Below are positions 17,928 through 25,807 of a stretch of 64,000 nucleotides of DNA, one piece after another. Under the pieces are notes generated by a model. It was given only the letters and a program-made list of their open reading frames with translations, was not told where the DNA came from and made no database searches. Position 1 is the first letter of the stretch; the number at the start of each line of letters is the position of its first letter. Source of the stretch: Seohaeicola zhoushanensis (GTDB taxonomy: Bacteria > Pseudomonadota > Alphaproteobacteria > Rhodobacterales > Rhodobacteraceae); NCBI RefSeq assembly GCF_014656415.1, contig NZ_BNCJ01000009.1, positions 115,031 to 179,030 on the forward strand, written 5' to 3'. The translations under genes were made by a program, and so were the position numbers.

Positions 17928-18719
17928 ATGAGCTCACCCGATCGTTCCCATGGCCGCAAGGCTGTCCGCCTGTCCGTGAAACCCCGCGAACTCCTGACGC
18001 CTGTGCCTGACCTGGCCGGGGCCTGGGAGGCGCGCGTGATCACCCTGTTTCCGAACGCCTTCCCCGGCGTGCTGGGCGAGAGCCTGACCGGCAAGGCGCT
18101 GCAGGACGGCCGCTGGCGGCTGGAAACCCTGGATCTCCGCGAATTTGGGATCGGCAAGCATCGCAATGTCGACGACACGCCTGCCGGGGGCGGTGCGGGC
18201 ATGGTGCTGCGCGCGGACGTGGTGGGGCCTGCGATCGAGGCGGCGATGACCGGGGCGGGGCGGAACTGGCCGCTGATCTGCCTCAGCCCGCGCGGCGCGC
18301 CGATGACGCAGGCGCTGATGCAGCGGCTGGCGCGGGCCGATGGGGTCACGCTGATTTGCGGGCGCTTCGAGGGCTTTGACGAGCGGGTGCTGGAGCACTA
18401 CGGGGTCGAGGAGGTAAGCCTCGGCGATTTCGTGATGACCGGCGGCGAGATCGCGGCGCAGGCACTGATCGATGCCACGGTGCGGCTGCTGCCCGGCGTG
18501 TTGGGCAATGCGGCTTCGACCGAGGAAGAGAGCTTTTCGGCGGGGTTGCTGGAGCATCCGCAATATACCCGCCCGGCGGAATGGCAGGGCAGTGCGATTC
18601 CCGATGTGCTGATGTCGGGCAACCATGGCGAGATCGCGCGCTGGCGGCGGGAGCAGTCGGAACGGCTGACCCGCGAGCGGCGGCCGGATCTCTGGGCGAA
18701 GATCCAGGGCGAGGACTGA
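17928..18719 (+). CDS. trmD: tRNA (guanine-N1)-methyltransferase TrmD
   Basis: A 263-residue SPOUT methyltransferase that makes m1G37 in tRNAs. The core begins near residue 34 with WEARVITLFPNAFPG. The deep-trefoil-knot motifs are visible: VDDTPAGGGAGMVLR, CLSPRGAPMTQAL, ICGRFEGFDERV and SLGDFVMTGGEIAAQ, with Asp of GDFV as in the family catalytic site. The N-terminal 33-residue extension is basic and rich in Arg and Lys; related bacteria carry similar extensions. It ends the rpsP group. Confidence 0.97.
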   Translation: MSSPDRSHGRKAVRLSVKPRELLTPVPDLAGAWEARVITLFPNAFPGVLGESLTGKALQDGRWRLETLDLREFGIGKHRNVDDTPAGGGAGMVLRADVVGPAIEAAMTGAGRNWPLICLSPRGAPMTQALMQRLARADGVTLICGRFEGFDERVLEHYGVEEVSLGDFVMTGGEIAAQALIDATVRLLPGVLGNAASTEEESFSAGLLEHPQYTRPAEWQGSAIPDVLMSGNHGEIARWRREQSERLTRERRPDLWAKIQGED

Positions 18720-18725
18720 GCGGGG

Positions 18726-18842
18726 CCGAATTCCTGCGAGGAATTCGGTCCGGAATTTTGCGAAAATTCCGTTTGGCGTGGGCGGTTGTCGGGGGCGCGA
18801 ATTCCTCGCAGGAATTCGTTGCGGAGTTCTCGAAGAATTCCG
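18726..18842. repeat. array of four hairpins between convergent trmD and dehydrogenase genes
   Basis: Four hairpins follow each other: CCGAATTCCT with AGGAATTCGG (18726-18748), CGGAATTTT with AAAATTCCG (18751-18771), CGAATTCCT with AGGAATTCG (18798-18818) and CGGAGTTCT with AGAATTCCG, which has one G-T wobble (18822-18842). Each has a three-base loop. They fall into two pairs; the first and third members share the core GAATTCCT/AGGAATTC. The array ends six bases before the opposing gene's stop and probably blocks read-through both ways. Confidence 0.88.
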
Positions 18843-18848
18843 GGCTGG

Positions 18849-19775
18849 TCAGAACCCGTGTTGACGTTTGAGCGCGGCCAGCGCGACCAGCGCGGCGTCG
18901 CGCCGTTCGGCCAGGGCCTCGGGACTTTCGCTGCCGATCTCCGCTTCGACGCCGCCGACCAGCTGCGCCTTGAGTTCTTCCGTCAGCGCGGACTGGCCAA
19001 GGTCGGACCAGCGGGCCTCCTGCGTCGGGCCGAGGTGGTCGAGGTAGTGCCGATAGCCGCCCGCCCCGCCGCCGAGGTGGTAGATCAGGTGCGGCCCCAT
19101 CAGCGCCCAACGCATGCCCGGCCCGGCGGCAATGGCCTTGTCGATGTCGCCGACATCGGCGATGCCCTCGGCCACCATATGCACCGCCTCGCGGTAGAGC
19201 GCCGAGGTGAGGCGGTTTGCGAGGTGGCCCGGCACCTCTTTCTTCACCCGGATGGGGACGCGCTGCATCTGCAGGTAGAAGGCCTCGGCCCGGTCGACGG
19301 TGTCGGGCGCGGTCAGCCGGCCCGCGACCAGTTCGACCATCGGCACGAGATGCGGCGGGTTCATCGGATGAGCGACGAGAATGCGTTCGGGGTGGCGGGC
19401 CCCGGCCTGGATGTCGGAGGCCATCAGCGAGGAGGTCGAGGAGGCGATGACCACCTCGGGCCCGATCACCGCTTCGAGCGAGGCGACGATCTCCTCCTTC
19501 ATGGCGATGCGGTCGGGGCCGTTTTCCTGCAGGTAGTCGACCCTGGCCAGCGCGGCCACGTCGGTTGAGAATGCCGCCTGGCGGGGCGTCTCCGTCTCGG
19601 TCAGCCCGAGGGCCCGCAGGTGCGGCCATGCGGCTGCGATGAAGGCCGCCAGCTCTGCCCCGGCGGCGGGGCGGGGATCGACCACGGTGACCTCGATCCC
19701 GCGGGCGAGGAAGAGGCTGGCCCAGCTCATGCCGATCAGCCCACCGCCCATGATCCCGACGTGGCGGACACTCAT
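18849..19775 (-). CDS. 3-hydroxyacyl-CoA dehydrogenase family, L-carnitine/gulonate dehydrogenase type
   Basis: A 308-residue NAD-dependent dehydrogenase. The N-terminal Rossmann fold has GIMGGGLIGMSWASLFLARG (residues about 7-26). The catalytic-His region reads HPMNPPHLVPMVELV, the HPxNPP form seen in L-carnitine dehydrogenase, L-gulonate dehydrogenase and lambda-crystallin rather than the HFFNP of fatty-acid enzymes. A C-terminal helical domain with PGHLANRLTSALYREAVHMV follows. It would oxidise a beta-hydroxy acid. Its ATG overlaps the stop of the acyl-CoA ligase gene, so the two act in one pathway, possibly of carnitine or a similar hydroxy acid. Confidence 0.85.
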   Translation of the reverse strand: MSVRHVGIMGGGLIGMSWASLFLARGIEVTVVDPRPAAGAELAAFIAAAWPHLRALGLTETETPRQAAFSTDVAALARVDYLQENGPDRIAMKEEIVASLEAVIGPEVVIASSTSSLMASDIQAGARHPERILVAHPMNPPHLVPMVELVAGRLTAPDTVDRAEAFYLQMQRVPIRVKKEVPGHLANRLTSALYREAVHMVAEGIADVGDIDKAIAAGPGMRWALMGPHLIYHLGGGAGGYRHYLDHLGPTQEARWSDLGQSALTEELKAQLVGGVEAEIGSESPEALAERRDAALVALAALKRQHGF

Positions 19776-21343
19776 GCCGGCTGGCCTGCCCAATAGGGCG
19801 CGCGCAGTTCGCGCTTGAGGATCTTGCCGATCGAGCTGCGCGGCAGCACCTCGCGGAACTCGACGCCCGAGAGCCGCTGGCTCTTGCCGAGGCGGGCGTT
19901 GGCGTCGGCGCAGATCTGCCCGACCGTGCGGGTCGCGCCGGCGCGGGTCACCACCAGGCCCAGCGGGGTTTCGCCCCATTGCTCGGAAGGCACGCCGATC
20001 ACCGCCGCGTCGGTCACGTCGGGGTCGGCAAGCAGGACGCGTTCGAGATCGTCCGCATAGATGTTGAGACCGCCGGAAATGATCATGTCCTTCTTGCGGT
20101 CGGACAGGATCAGGAAACCGTCCTCGTCGAAGCGGCCCATGTCGCCCGAGCGGAAATAGACCTTCCCCGCGGCATCGCGCCAGATGTAGTCGGCGGTCAG
20201 GTCGTCGCGGCCGAAGTAGCCGGCCATCATGGTGGGCGAGCGGCCGCAGATCTCGCCGATCTCGCCGGGCGCGACGGGTTTGCCGGTCTCGTCGATCAGG
20301 ACGATTTCGCAATTGGGCGCGGGTTTGCCGACGGTGTGCAGCTTGTCCGGGAAGTCGTGCGCCGGCAGCACCGTGACGCCGCCGCCCTCGGTCAGGCCGT
20401 AGTATTCGGTGAGCTTGCCGGGGAAGCGGGCCAGCACGTCGTCCTTGACGTCGGCGCGCAGGGGGGCCGAGGTCGAGAACTTGACCCGCATGGTCGAGAG
20501 GTCGAAGCTGTCGAAGTCGGGCACGTCCATGATGCGCTTGTATTGCACCGGGACCAGCATGGTGTGGGTGATCTTCTCGCGCTCGACCAGTTCGAGGTAG
20601 CCGCGGGCATCGAACTTTTCCATCAGAACGACGGTGCCGCCGCCCACCAGCGTCGGCAGGAAGGCGACGATGGTGGTGTTGGAGTAGAGCGGCGTCGAGA
20701 GCAGCGTGCGGGTGTCGGGCGCGTCGTATTCGTTGGCGTGGACCCGGTCCATCTGGGCGGCGCGCATCCAGTGATTGTGCAGGATGCCCTTCGGCGTGCC
20801 GGTGGTGCCCGAGGAATAGATCAGGTTGACCGGATCGGCAAAGCCGACCGGCACCATCGGGTCGGTCTCGGCCGCGCTAGCGAGCATCGCCTCGTAGGGC
20901 TCGAAACCTTCGGCCTCGAAGTCGAAGGCGACCCTGTGCAGCGAGAGCTTGTCGAGGAAGGGCGCGGCGAGGTCGCGGTAGGCGTCGGCCAGCGCGAAGA
21001 AGCGGGCGCCGCAGTCGGCCAGCATCCGTTCCACCGCCTCGGAGGCGGCCATGGTGGCCAGCGGCACGATGCAGGCGCCGGCGCGCAGGGCGCCGATGAA
21101 CAGTTCGGCATAGGCGGCGGAATTGGGGCCGAGCATCGCGACACGGTCGCCTTTCCGGATGCCGCGGGCGATCAGCGCATTGGCGACGCGGTTCACCCGG
21201 GCGTCGAATTGGGCCCAGGTGAGGCGGGTCGCGCCGCAGACCAGCGCCTCTTTCTCGGGCGCCACCCTGGCGCTGCGGCGGATCATGTCGACCACCGTCT
21301 CGGTCGGCGGTTGTTCGGGCATGGGGGGCTGTATCTCGATCAT
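19772..21343 (-). CDS. AMP-forming acyl-CoA ligase
   Basis: A 523-residue class I adenylate-forming enzyme, which activates a carboxylic acid to its CoA thioester through an acyl-AMP. It shows YSSGTTGTPKGI (P-loop-like A3, near residue 160), YYGLTEGGG (A5), YFRSGDMGRFDEDGFL (A7), DRKKDMIISGGLNIY (A8) and the catalytic Lys in SSIGKILKREL at the C-terminus. The sequence type is like CaiC and other short- to medium-chain ligases, but the acid is not defined. The ATG at 21343 has AGGCGGAA just upstream; the longer frame has no such site. It is the first gene of a pair with the downstream dehydrogenase. Confidence 0.88.
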   Translation of the reverse strand: MIEIQPPMPEQPPTETVVDMIRRSARVAPEKEALVCGATRLTWAQFDARVNRVANALIARGIRKGDRVAMLGPNSAAYAELFIGALRAGACIVPLATMAASEAVERMLADCGARFFALADAYRDLAAPFLDKLSLHRVAFDFEAEGFEPYEAMLASAAETDPMVPVGFADPVNLIYSSGTTGTPKGILHNHWMRAAQMDRVHANEYDAPDTRTLLSTPLYSNTTIVAFLPTLVGGGTVVLMEKFDARGYLELVEREKITHTMLVPVQYKRIMDVPDFDSFDLSTMRVKFSTSAPLRADVKDDVLARFPGKLTEYYGLTEGGGVTVLPAHDFPDKLHTVGKPAPNCEIVLIDETGKPVAPGEIGEICGRSPTMMAGYFGRDDLTADYIWRDAAGKVYFRSGDMGRFDEDGFLILSDRKKDMIISGGLNIYADDLERVLLADPDVTDAAVIGVPSEQWGETPLGLVVTRAGATRTVGQICADANARLGKSQRLSGVEFREVLPRSSIGKILKRELRAPYWAGQPA

Positions 21344-21481
21344 TTCCGCCTGTCGGATTACTGTTCCACTTGGCGCGCAGATTAGCCGGAGGCGGTGGAA
21401 AGACAAGTCCTGCGGTACTGGTGCGACGTCTCTTTACAGGTTAAGCTTTCTGCATTTCCCCGCCGGAAAGACACGACTCGC

Positions 21482-22402
21482 GTGGCCGATCTCACAGCAC
21501 TGACCCGCACCCGCACCGCCTGGAACGCGCAGAGCCCGACCCTGCGCGGTGCGCTGCTGATGGTCGTCTCGACGCTCGGATTCGCGGTGATGCATGCCAC
21601 GATCCGCCATGTCTCAGCCGAGTTGCCGCCCTTCGTGATCGTGTTCTTCCGCAACTTCTTTGGGTTGCTGTTCCTGGTGCCGCTGCTGCTGACCAGCGGT
21701 TTCGCCCAGTTGCGCACCCGGCGGCTGGGGCTTCATGCATTGCGCGGATTGCTGAACATCTGCGCGATGCTGATGTTCTTCACCGCCGTCTCGACCACAC
21801 CGCTGGCGCGGGTCACGGCGCTGAACTTCTCGGCCCCGATCTTTGCGGCGGTGCTGTCGGTGGTGGTCCTGGGCGAAGGCTTTCGCTTCTACCGATGGGC
21901 GGCCATCGCGGCGGGGTTCCTGGGCACGCTGATCGTGCTGCGGCCCGGCCTGTCGGAGATCGTGCCCGGCGACTTGCTGACGCTGGGATCGGCCTTCTTC
22001 TGGGCCTGCGCGATGATCGTCATAAAGATCCTGTCGCGCACCGAGAGCAGCGTCGCCATCGTGTTCTACATGGGGGTCTTTCTCTGCGGCTTCTCCATCG
22101 GCCCGGCCCTTTGGGCCTGGGAGGACTGGCCGTCATGGCAGGCCTGGGGCTGGCTGCTTCTGATCGGCCTCGCGGGGTCGGTCGCGCAGGTGACCATCAG
22201 CCAGGCGCTGAAGGAAGCGGAGCCGACCGCAGTGCTGCCCTTCGACTTCCTCAAGCTGGTCTGGGCCTCGCTGCTGGCGCTGTGGCTCTTCGGCGAGGTG
22301 CCGGACAGCTACACCTTCATCGGGGCAGGTCTGATCTTTGCCTCGGGCCTGTTCATCGCGCATCGCGAGCGCAGCGGCGCGAAAGCTCAGGCGAAGCTGT
22401 AG
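21482..22402 (+). CDS. EamA/DMT-family transporter
   Basis: A 306-residue polytopic protein with ten hydrophobic helices in two EamA repeats (first from LRGALLMVVSTLGFAVMHA, second from GDLLTLGSAFFWACAMIVIK). The second repeat ends in the typical PFDFLKLVWASLLALWLFGE. It resembles the YdcZ/RhaT/S-adenosylmethionine carrier branch of exporters; the substrate cannot be told. GTG at 21482 is preferred, with GGAAAG upstream. Its last 16 bases overlap the end of the converging glutathione transferase gene. Confidence 0.87.
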   Translation: MADLTALTRTRTAWNAQSPTLRGALLMVVSTLGFAVMHATIRHVSAELPPFVIVFFRNFFGLLFLVPLLLTSGFAQLRTRRLGLHALRGLLNICAMLMFFTAVSTTPLARVTALNFSAPIFAAVLSVVVLGEGFRFYRWAAIAAGFLGTLIVLRPGLSEIVPGDLLTLGSAFFWACAMIVIKILSRTESSVAIVFYMGVFLCGFSIGPALWAWEDWPSWQAWGWLLLIGLAGSVAQVTISQALKEAEPTAVLPFDFLKLVWASLLALWLFGEVPDSYTFIGAGLIFASGLFIAHRERSGAKAQAKL

Positions 22403-23007
22403 GCGCCTCCGCGTTCCATTGCGCGGTGCCAGGCGGGGCGGGCGTGCATTGCCTCGACGAAGGAGGTGAGCCTGGGCAGCAACTGGTTGCGGCCCTTCTT
22501 CACCGCGATCTCGGCGGGGAAGCTCAGCATGATGTCGACGGCCGAGAGGTCGTCGAGCACGAAGTGCCCCGAGGGGCGCAGCATCCGTTCCATGAACTCG
22601 AAATGGCTGGTGAGCTGCTGGTCGATCCGCGGCCGCAGCGGTGCGCCGGCGGGGCCGAGGCGGCCGGCGTAGAGGTCGAGCAGGATCGGCGTCATCGCCG
22701 AGCCTTCGGCGAAATGCATCAGTTCCATGTGGGTGACGTATTCGTCGCTGCCGATGCGAGGCAGCAGGTGGCGGCCGTGGCGGAGGCAGAGGAACTCGAC
22801 GATGGCGCCGCTTTCGGCGATCCGGCGGCCGTCGATTTCGACCACCGGCGACTTGCCGAGTGGATGGACGGCAGCGAGTTCGGGCGGGGCGAGGTTGGTC
22901 ACCGGGTCACGTTCGTAGCGGCGCAGGTCATAGGAGAGCTCGAGCTCTTCCAGCAACCACAGGATGCGCTGCGAGCGCGAGTTGTTCAGGTGGTGAACCA
23001 GGATCAT
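22387..23007 (-). CDS. glutathione S-transferase family protein
   Basis: A 206-residue protein with an N-terminal thioredoxin-like domain (HHLNNSRSQRILWLLEELELSYDL, residues 5-28, then the cis-Pro/ESGAI glutathione-binding segment GKSPVVEIDGRRIAESGAIVEFL) and a C-terminal helical domain (FEFMERMLRPSGHFVLDDLSAVDIML). The likely thiolate-stabilising residue is in NNSRS at positions 8-12. It conjugates or reduces with glutathione; the substrate is unknown. It stands alone; a hairpin array lies just upstream of it. Confidence 0.87.
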   Translation of the reverse strand: MILVHHLNNSRSQRILWLLEELELSYDLRRYERDPVTNLAPPELAAVHPLGKSPVVEIDGRRIAESGAIVEFLCLRHGRHLLPRIGSDEYVTHMELMHFAEGSAMTPILLDLYAGRLGPAGAPLRPRIDQQLTSHFEFMERMLRPSGHFVLDDLSAVDIMLSFPAEIAVKKGRNQLLPRLTSFVEAMHARPAWHRAMERGGAYSFA

Positions 23008-23067
23008 GCAGTGCCTCCCTATGCCGGCGGGAGATTGGGCAATGCGGGCGGGGATGGCAAGAAAAAT

Positions 23068-23170
23068 GCCGCCGGAGCCGTTTCCCTGGGAGGATTTCGG
23101 TTCCGGCGGCAGGTCATGTGGCTGTTTTCCCTGCGGGAAAACAGGCCGAAATCCGCGCGGGATTTCGGCC
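23068..23170. repeat. hairpin array downstream of the iron alcohol dehydrogenase gene
   Basis: Two adjacent perfect hairpins are clear: CTGTTTTCCC with GGGAAAACAG (23122-23144, three-base loop) and GGCCGAAATCC with GGATTTCGGCC (23144-23170, five-base loop). A longer-range repeat, GCCGCCGGA (23068-23076) with TCCGGCGGC (23102-23110), lies beside them. The second hairpin starts five bases after the stop of the minus-strand dehydrogenase gene, so these should end the catabolic operon. Layout matches the pairs at 9931, 17045 and 18726. Confidence 0.85.
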
Positions 23171-23174
23171 GGGT

Positions 23175-24320
23175 TCAGATCACCGCTTCGAACAGCGCGC
23201 GGGTGTTCTCGGCGGTCATCGCCACCGGGTTGCCGCCGACGCTGGGATCTTCGAGCGCCATGGCGGTCAGCTCGTCGATGCGGTTGTTGCCGACGCCCAT
23301 TTCGCTCAGCTTCGCCGGTATGGCGAGGGTCGAGCGCAGCTCCCACACGCGGTCGCAGAAGCCGGTGAAGCCGCCCTTGATCCCGAGATAGGCCGCCGCG
23401 CGGCCGAGCCGGTCCTCGATGGCGGGGCGGTTGAAGTCGAGCACGGCGTTCATCACCACGGCGTTGGTGGTGCCGTGGTGGGTGTTGTAGACCGCACCGA
23501 TGGGATGGCTCAGCGCATGGATCGCGCCGAGGCCCTTCTGGAAGGCCACCGCGCCCATCGCCGCCGCGCTCATCATGTGGGCGCGGGCTTCGAGGTCATT
23601 GCCGTCGGCATAGGCGCGCGGCAGGTATTCGTTCACCAGCCGCAGCCCTTCGAGGGCGATGCCCTGGCTCATCGGGTGGTAGAAGGGCGAGCAATAGGCT
23701 TCGAGGCAGTGGGCGAAGGCGTCCATGCCGGTGCCGGCGGTGATCATCTTGGGCATTCCGACGGTCAACTCGGGGTCGCAGATCACGACGCTGGGCAGCA
23801 CCTTGGGGTGGAAGATGATCTTCTTCACGTGGGTTTCGGAGTTGGTGATGACGCTGGCGCGGCCCACTTCCGAACCGGTGCCGGCGGTGGTCGGCACGGC
23901 GACGATGGGGGCGATGCCGGCCGGGTCGGCGCGGGTGTACCAGTCGCCGATATCCTCGAAATCCCAGACGGGGCGGGTCTGGCCCGACATGAAGGCAACC
24001 ATCTTGCCGAGGTCGAGGCCCGAGCCGCCGCCGAAGGCGACGACGCCGTCATGGCCACCGGCCTTGTAGACGGCGAGGCCCGCGGCGAGATTCTTCTCGT
24101 TCGGGTTCGGGTCGACATCGGAGAACATCGCGCGGCCCAGGCCGGCGGCGTCGAGGATGTCGAGCGTGGCCTGGGTGATCGGCAGGTTCGCCAGGCCCTT
24201 GTCGGTCACGAGCAGGGGGCGCTTGATGCCGGCGGCGGCGCAGGCCGCGGGCAGTTCCTTGATGCGCCCGGCGCCGAACTTGATGGCGGTCGGGTAGGAC
24301 CAGTTGCCGGTGGGGGTCAT
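23175..24320 (-). CDS. iron-containing alcohol dehydrogenase
   Basis: A 381-residue group III alcohol dehydrogenase. The NAD-binding N-terminal domain has GGGSGLDLGKMVAFM (near residues 98-112) and TTAGTGSEVGRASV. The metal site in the C-terminal domain is seen as Asp and His in GMDAFAHCLEAY, then His in ALSHPIG and His-His in NTHHG. It interconverts an alcohol and an aldehyde. Its ATG overlaps the stop of the aldehyde dehydrogenase gene upstream, so it is the last gene of the operon. The two together would oxidise an alcohol to an acid. The alcohol is probably a gamma-glutamylated one, judged from the ligase in the same operon. Confidence 0.9.
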   Translation of the reverse strand: MTPTGNWSYPTAIKFGAGRIKELPAACAAAGIKRPLLVTDKGLANLPITQATLDILDAAGLGRAMFSDVDPNPNEKNLAAGLAVYKAGGHDGVVAFGGGSGLDLGKMVAFMSGQTRPVWDFEDIGDWYTRADPAGIAPIVAVPTTAGTGSEVGRASVITNSETHVKKIIFHPKVLPSVVICDPELTVGMPKMITAGTGMDAFAHCLEAYCSPFYHPMSQGIALEGLRLVNEYLPRAYADGNDLEARAHMMSAAAMGAVAFQKGLGAIHALSHPIGAVYNTHHGTTNAVVMNAVLDFNRPAIEDRLGRAAAYLGIKGGFTGFCDRVWELRSTLAIPAKLSEMGVGNNRIDELTAMALEDPSVGGNPVAMTAENTRALFEAVI

Positions 24321-25699
24321 TTCGTCACCTTCTTGAGATGGTAGGATTTCGGACGGGTCAGGTTGTGGAAGCCGATGACCGAGAGCGAGCCGCCCTTGCC
24401 GGTGCTCTTGCAGCCGGTCCAGCAGAGTGCTGGGTCGAGGTAGTCGGCACGGTTCATGAAGACGGTGCCGGTCTCGATCCGGGCGCCGAGCGCCTCGGCG
24501 CGGGCGGCATCCTGGGTCCAGAGCGAGGCGGTCAGGCCGAAGTCGCTGTCGTTCATCAGCTGCAGCGCGTGTTCGTCATCGGCGACCGGCATGATGCCGA
24601 CCACGGGGCCGAAGCTTTCCTCCCGCATCACGCGCATGTCGTGGTTGACGCCGGTGAGGATCTGCGGCGTCAGGTAGGTGCCGCCGTCATCCTCGGCGAA
24701 AGTCTCGATATGGGCGGTTGCGCCCTCGGCCACTGCCTCGGAGATCTGCTCGCGCACGAGGTCGGCGAAGCGGCGGTGCGCCATCGGGCCGAGCGTGGTT
24801 TCCGGGTCGAGCGGGTTGCCGAGCTTGTAGCTCTTCACGATCGCCACGGCCTTCTCGACGAAGGCGTCGAACAGGCTTTCGTGGACGTAGATACGTTCGA
24901 TCCCGCAGCAGCACTGGCCCGAGTTGAACATGGCGCCGTCGATCAGGGTCTCGACGGCGGCGTCGAGGTCGGCGTCCTCCATCACGTAGCCCGGATCCTT
25001 GCCGCCGAGTTCCAGCCCGAGGCCGGTGAAGGTGCCGGCCGCGGCGCGTTCGATGGCCTGGCCGGCACCGACCGAGCCGGTGAAGTTGACGAAGCCGAAG
25101 CTTTTCGCGGCGATCAGTTTCGCAGTGGTGTCATGGTCGAGGAAGAGGTTCTGGAACACATCCGCGGGCACGCCGGCCTCGTGGAAGGCGCGGGCCATGC
25201 GCTCGCCCACAAGCAGGGTCTGGGTGGCGTGTTTCAGCACCACAGCGTTGCCGGCCATCAGGGCCGGGGCGACGCCATTGATCGCGGTCATGTAGGGGTA
25301 GTTCCAGGGCGCGATGATCAGCACCAGCCCGTGGGGTTCGCGCTTGATGAGGCGGCGGAAGGTGGCGCTGTCCTCGATCTCGATGGGGGCCAGAGCCTCT
25401 GCGGCGATCGAGGCCATGTAGGAGGCGCGTTCGTTCATGCCGCGGAATTCGCCGCCGTATCGGACCGGGCGGCCCATCTGCCGGGCGAGTTCCGGCACCA
25501 CCTCGTCCTGCATGGCGGTCAGGCGGGCGCAGCCGGCCTCGACCAGGGCGACGCGTTCGGCCAGCGGGCGGGCGGCCCATTCGGCCTGTGCGGCGCGGGC
25601 GCGGGCCACGGCGGCCTCGGCCTCGGCGAGGCTCAGCACGGGACGTTCGGCAAACACCGAGCCGTCAATGGGCGAGATACATTGCAGTGTTCTGGTCAT
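24317..25699 (-). CDS. aldehyde dehydrogenase family protein
   Basis: A 460-residue NAD(P)-dependent aldehyde dehydrogenase. The catalytic cysteine lies in NSGQCCCG (Cys264 by the usual spacing), the general base Glu230 in GLELGGKDPG, and the cofactor loop is near GSVGAGQAIERAA. The PWNYP segment at residues 131-135 is the usual active-site tunnel. Length is at the short end for the family. It oxidises an aldehyde to a carboxylate. It is coupled to the alcohol dehydrogenase by a four-base overlap and lies about 110 bases after the glutamine-synthetase-like gene, with a small hairpin between. Confidence 0.92.
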   Translation of the reverse strand: MTRTLQCISPIDGSVFAERPVLSLAEAEAAVARARAAQAEWAARPLAERVALVEAGCARLTAMQDEVVPELARQMGRPVRYGGEFRGMNERASYMASIAAEALAPIEIEDSATFRRLIKREPHGLVLIIAPWNYPYMTAINGVAPALMAGNAVVLKHATQTLLVGERMARAFHEAGVPADVFQNLFLDHDTTAKLIAAKSFGFVNFTGSVGAGQAIERAAAGTFTGLGLELGGKDPGYVMEDADLDAAVETLIDGAMFNSGQCCCGIERIYVHESLFDAFVEKAVAIVKSYKLGNPLDPETTLGPMAHRRFADLVREQISEAVAEGATAHIETFAEDDGGTYLTPQILTGVNHDMRVMREESFGPVVGIMPVADDEHALQLMNDSDFGLTASLWTQDAARAEALGARIETGTVFMNRADYLDPALCWTGCKSTGKGGSLSVIGFHNLTRPKSYHLKKVTK

Positions 25700-25772
25700 G
25701 GTCTTTCCTAAAACGGCGCGCCGAAGATGTTCAGCGCGCTCTCACAAGGGCGTGGCGTTCGAGGTGGCCGCA

Positions 25773-25789
25773 GCCCGGCAGCGCCGGGC
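25773..25789 (-). promoter_or_regulatory. hairpin between ligase and aldehyde dehydrogenase genes
   Basis: GCCCGGC pairs with GCCGGGC around a three-base loop, 20 bases after the ligase stop. With no T-tract following, it is more likely an RNA stability or processing element inside the operon than a terminator. Confidence 0.45.
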
Positions 25790-25807
25790 CCGGCTCAAGG
25801 CATGGTA

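Noticed and set aside
22387..22402. 16-base overlap of convergent EamA and glutathione transferase genes
   Set aside because: Real, but small 3' overlaps of this kind are common and need no special explanation.
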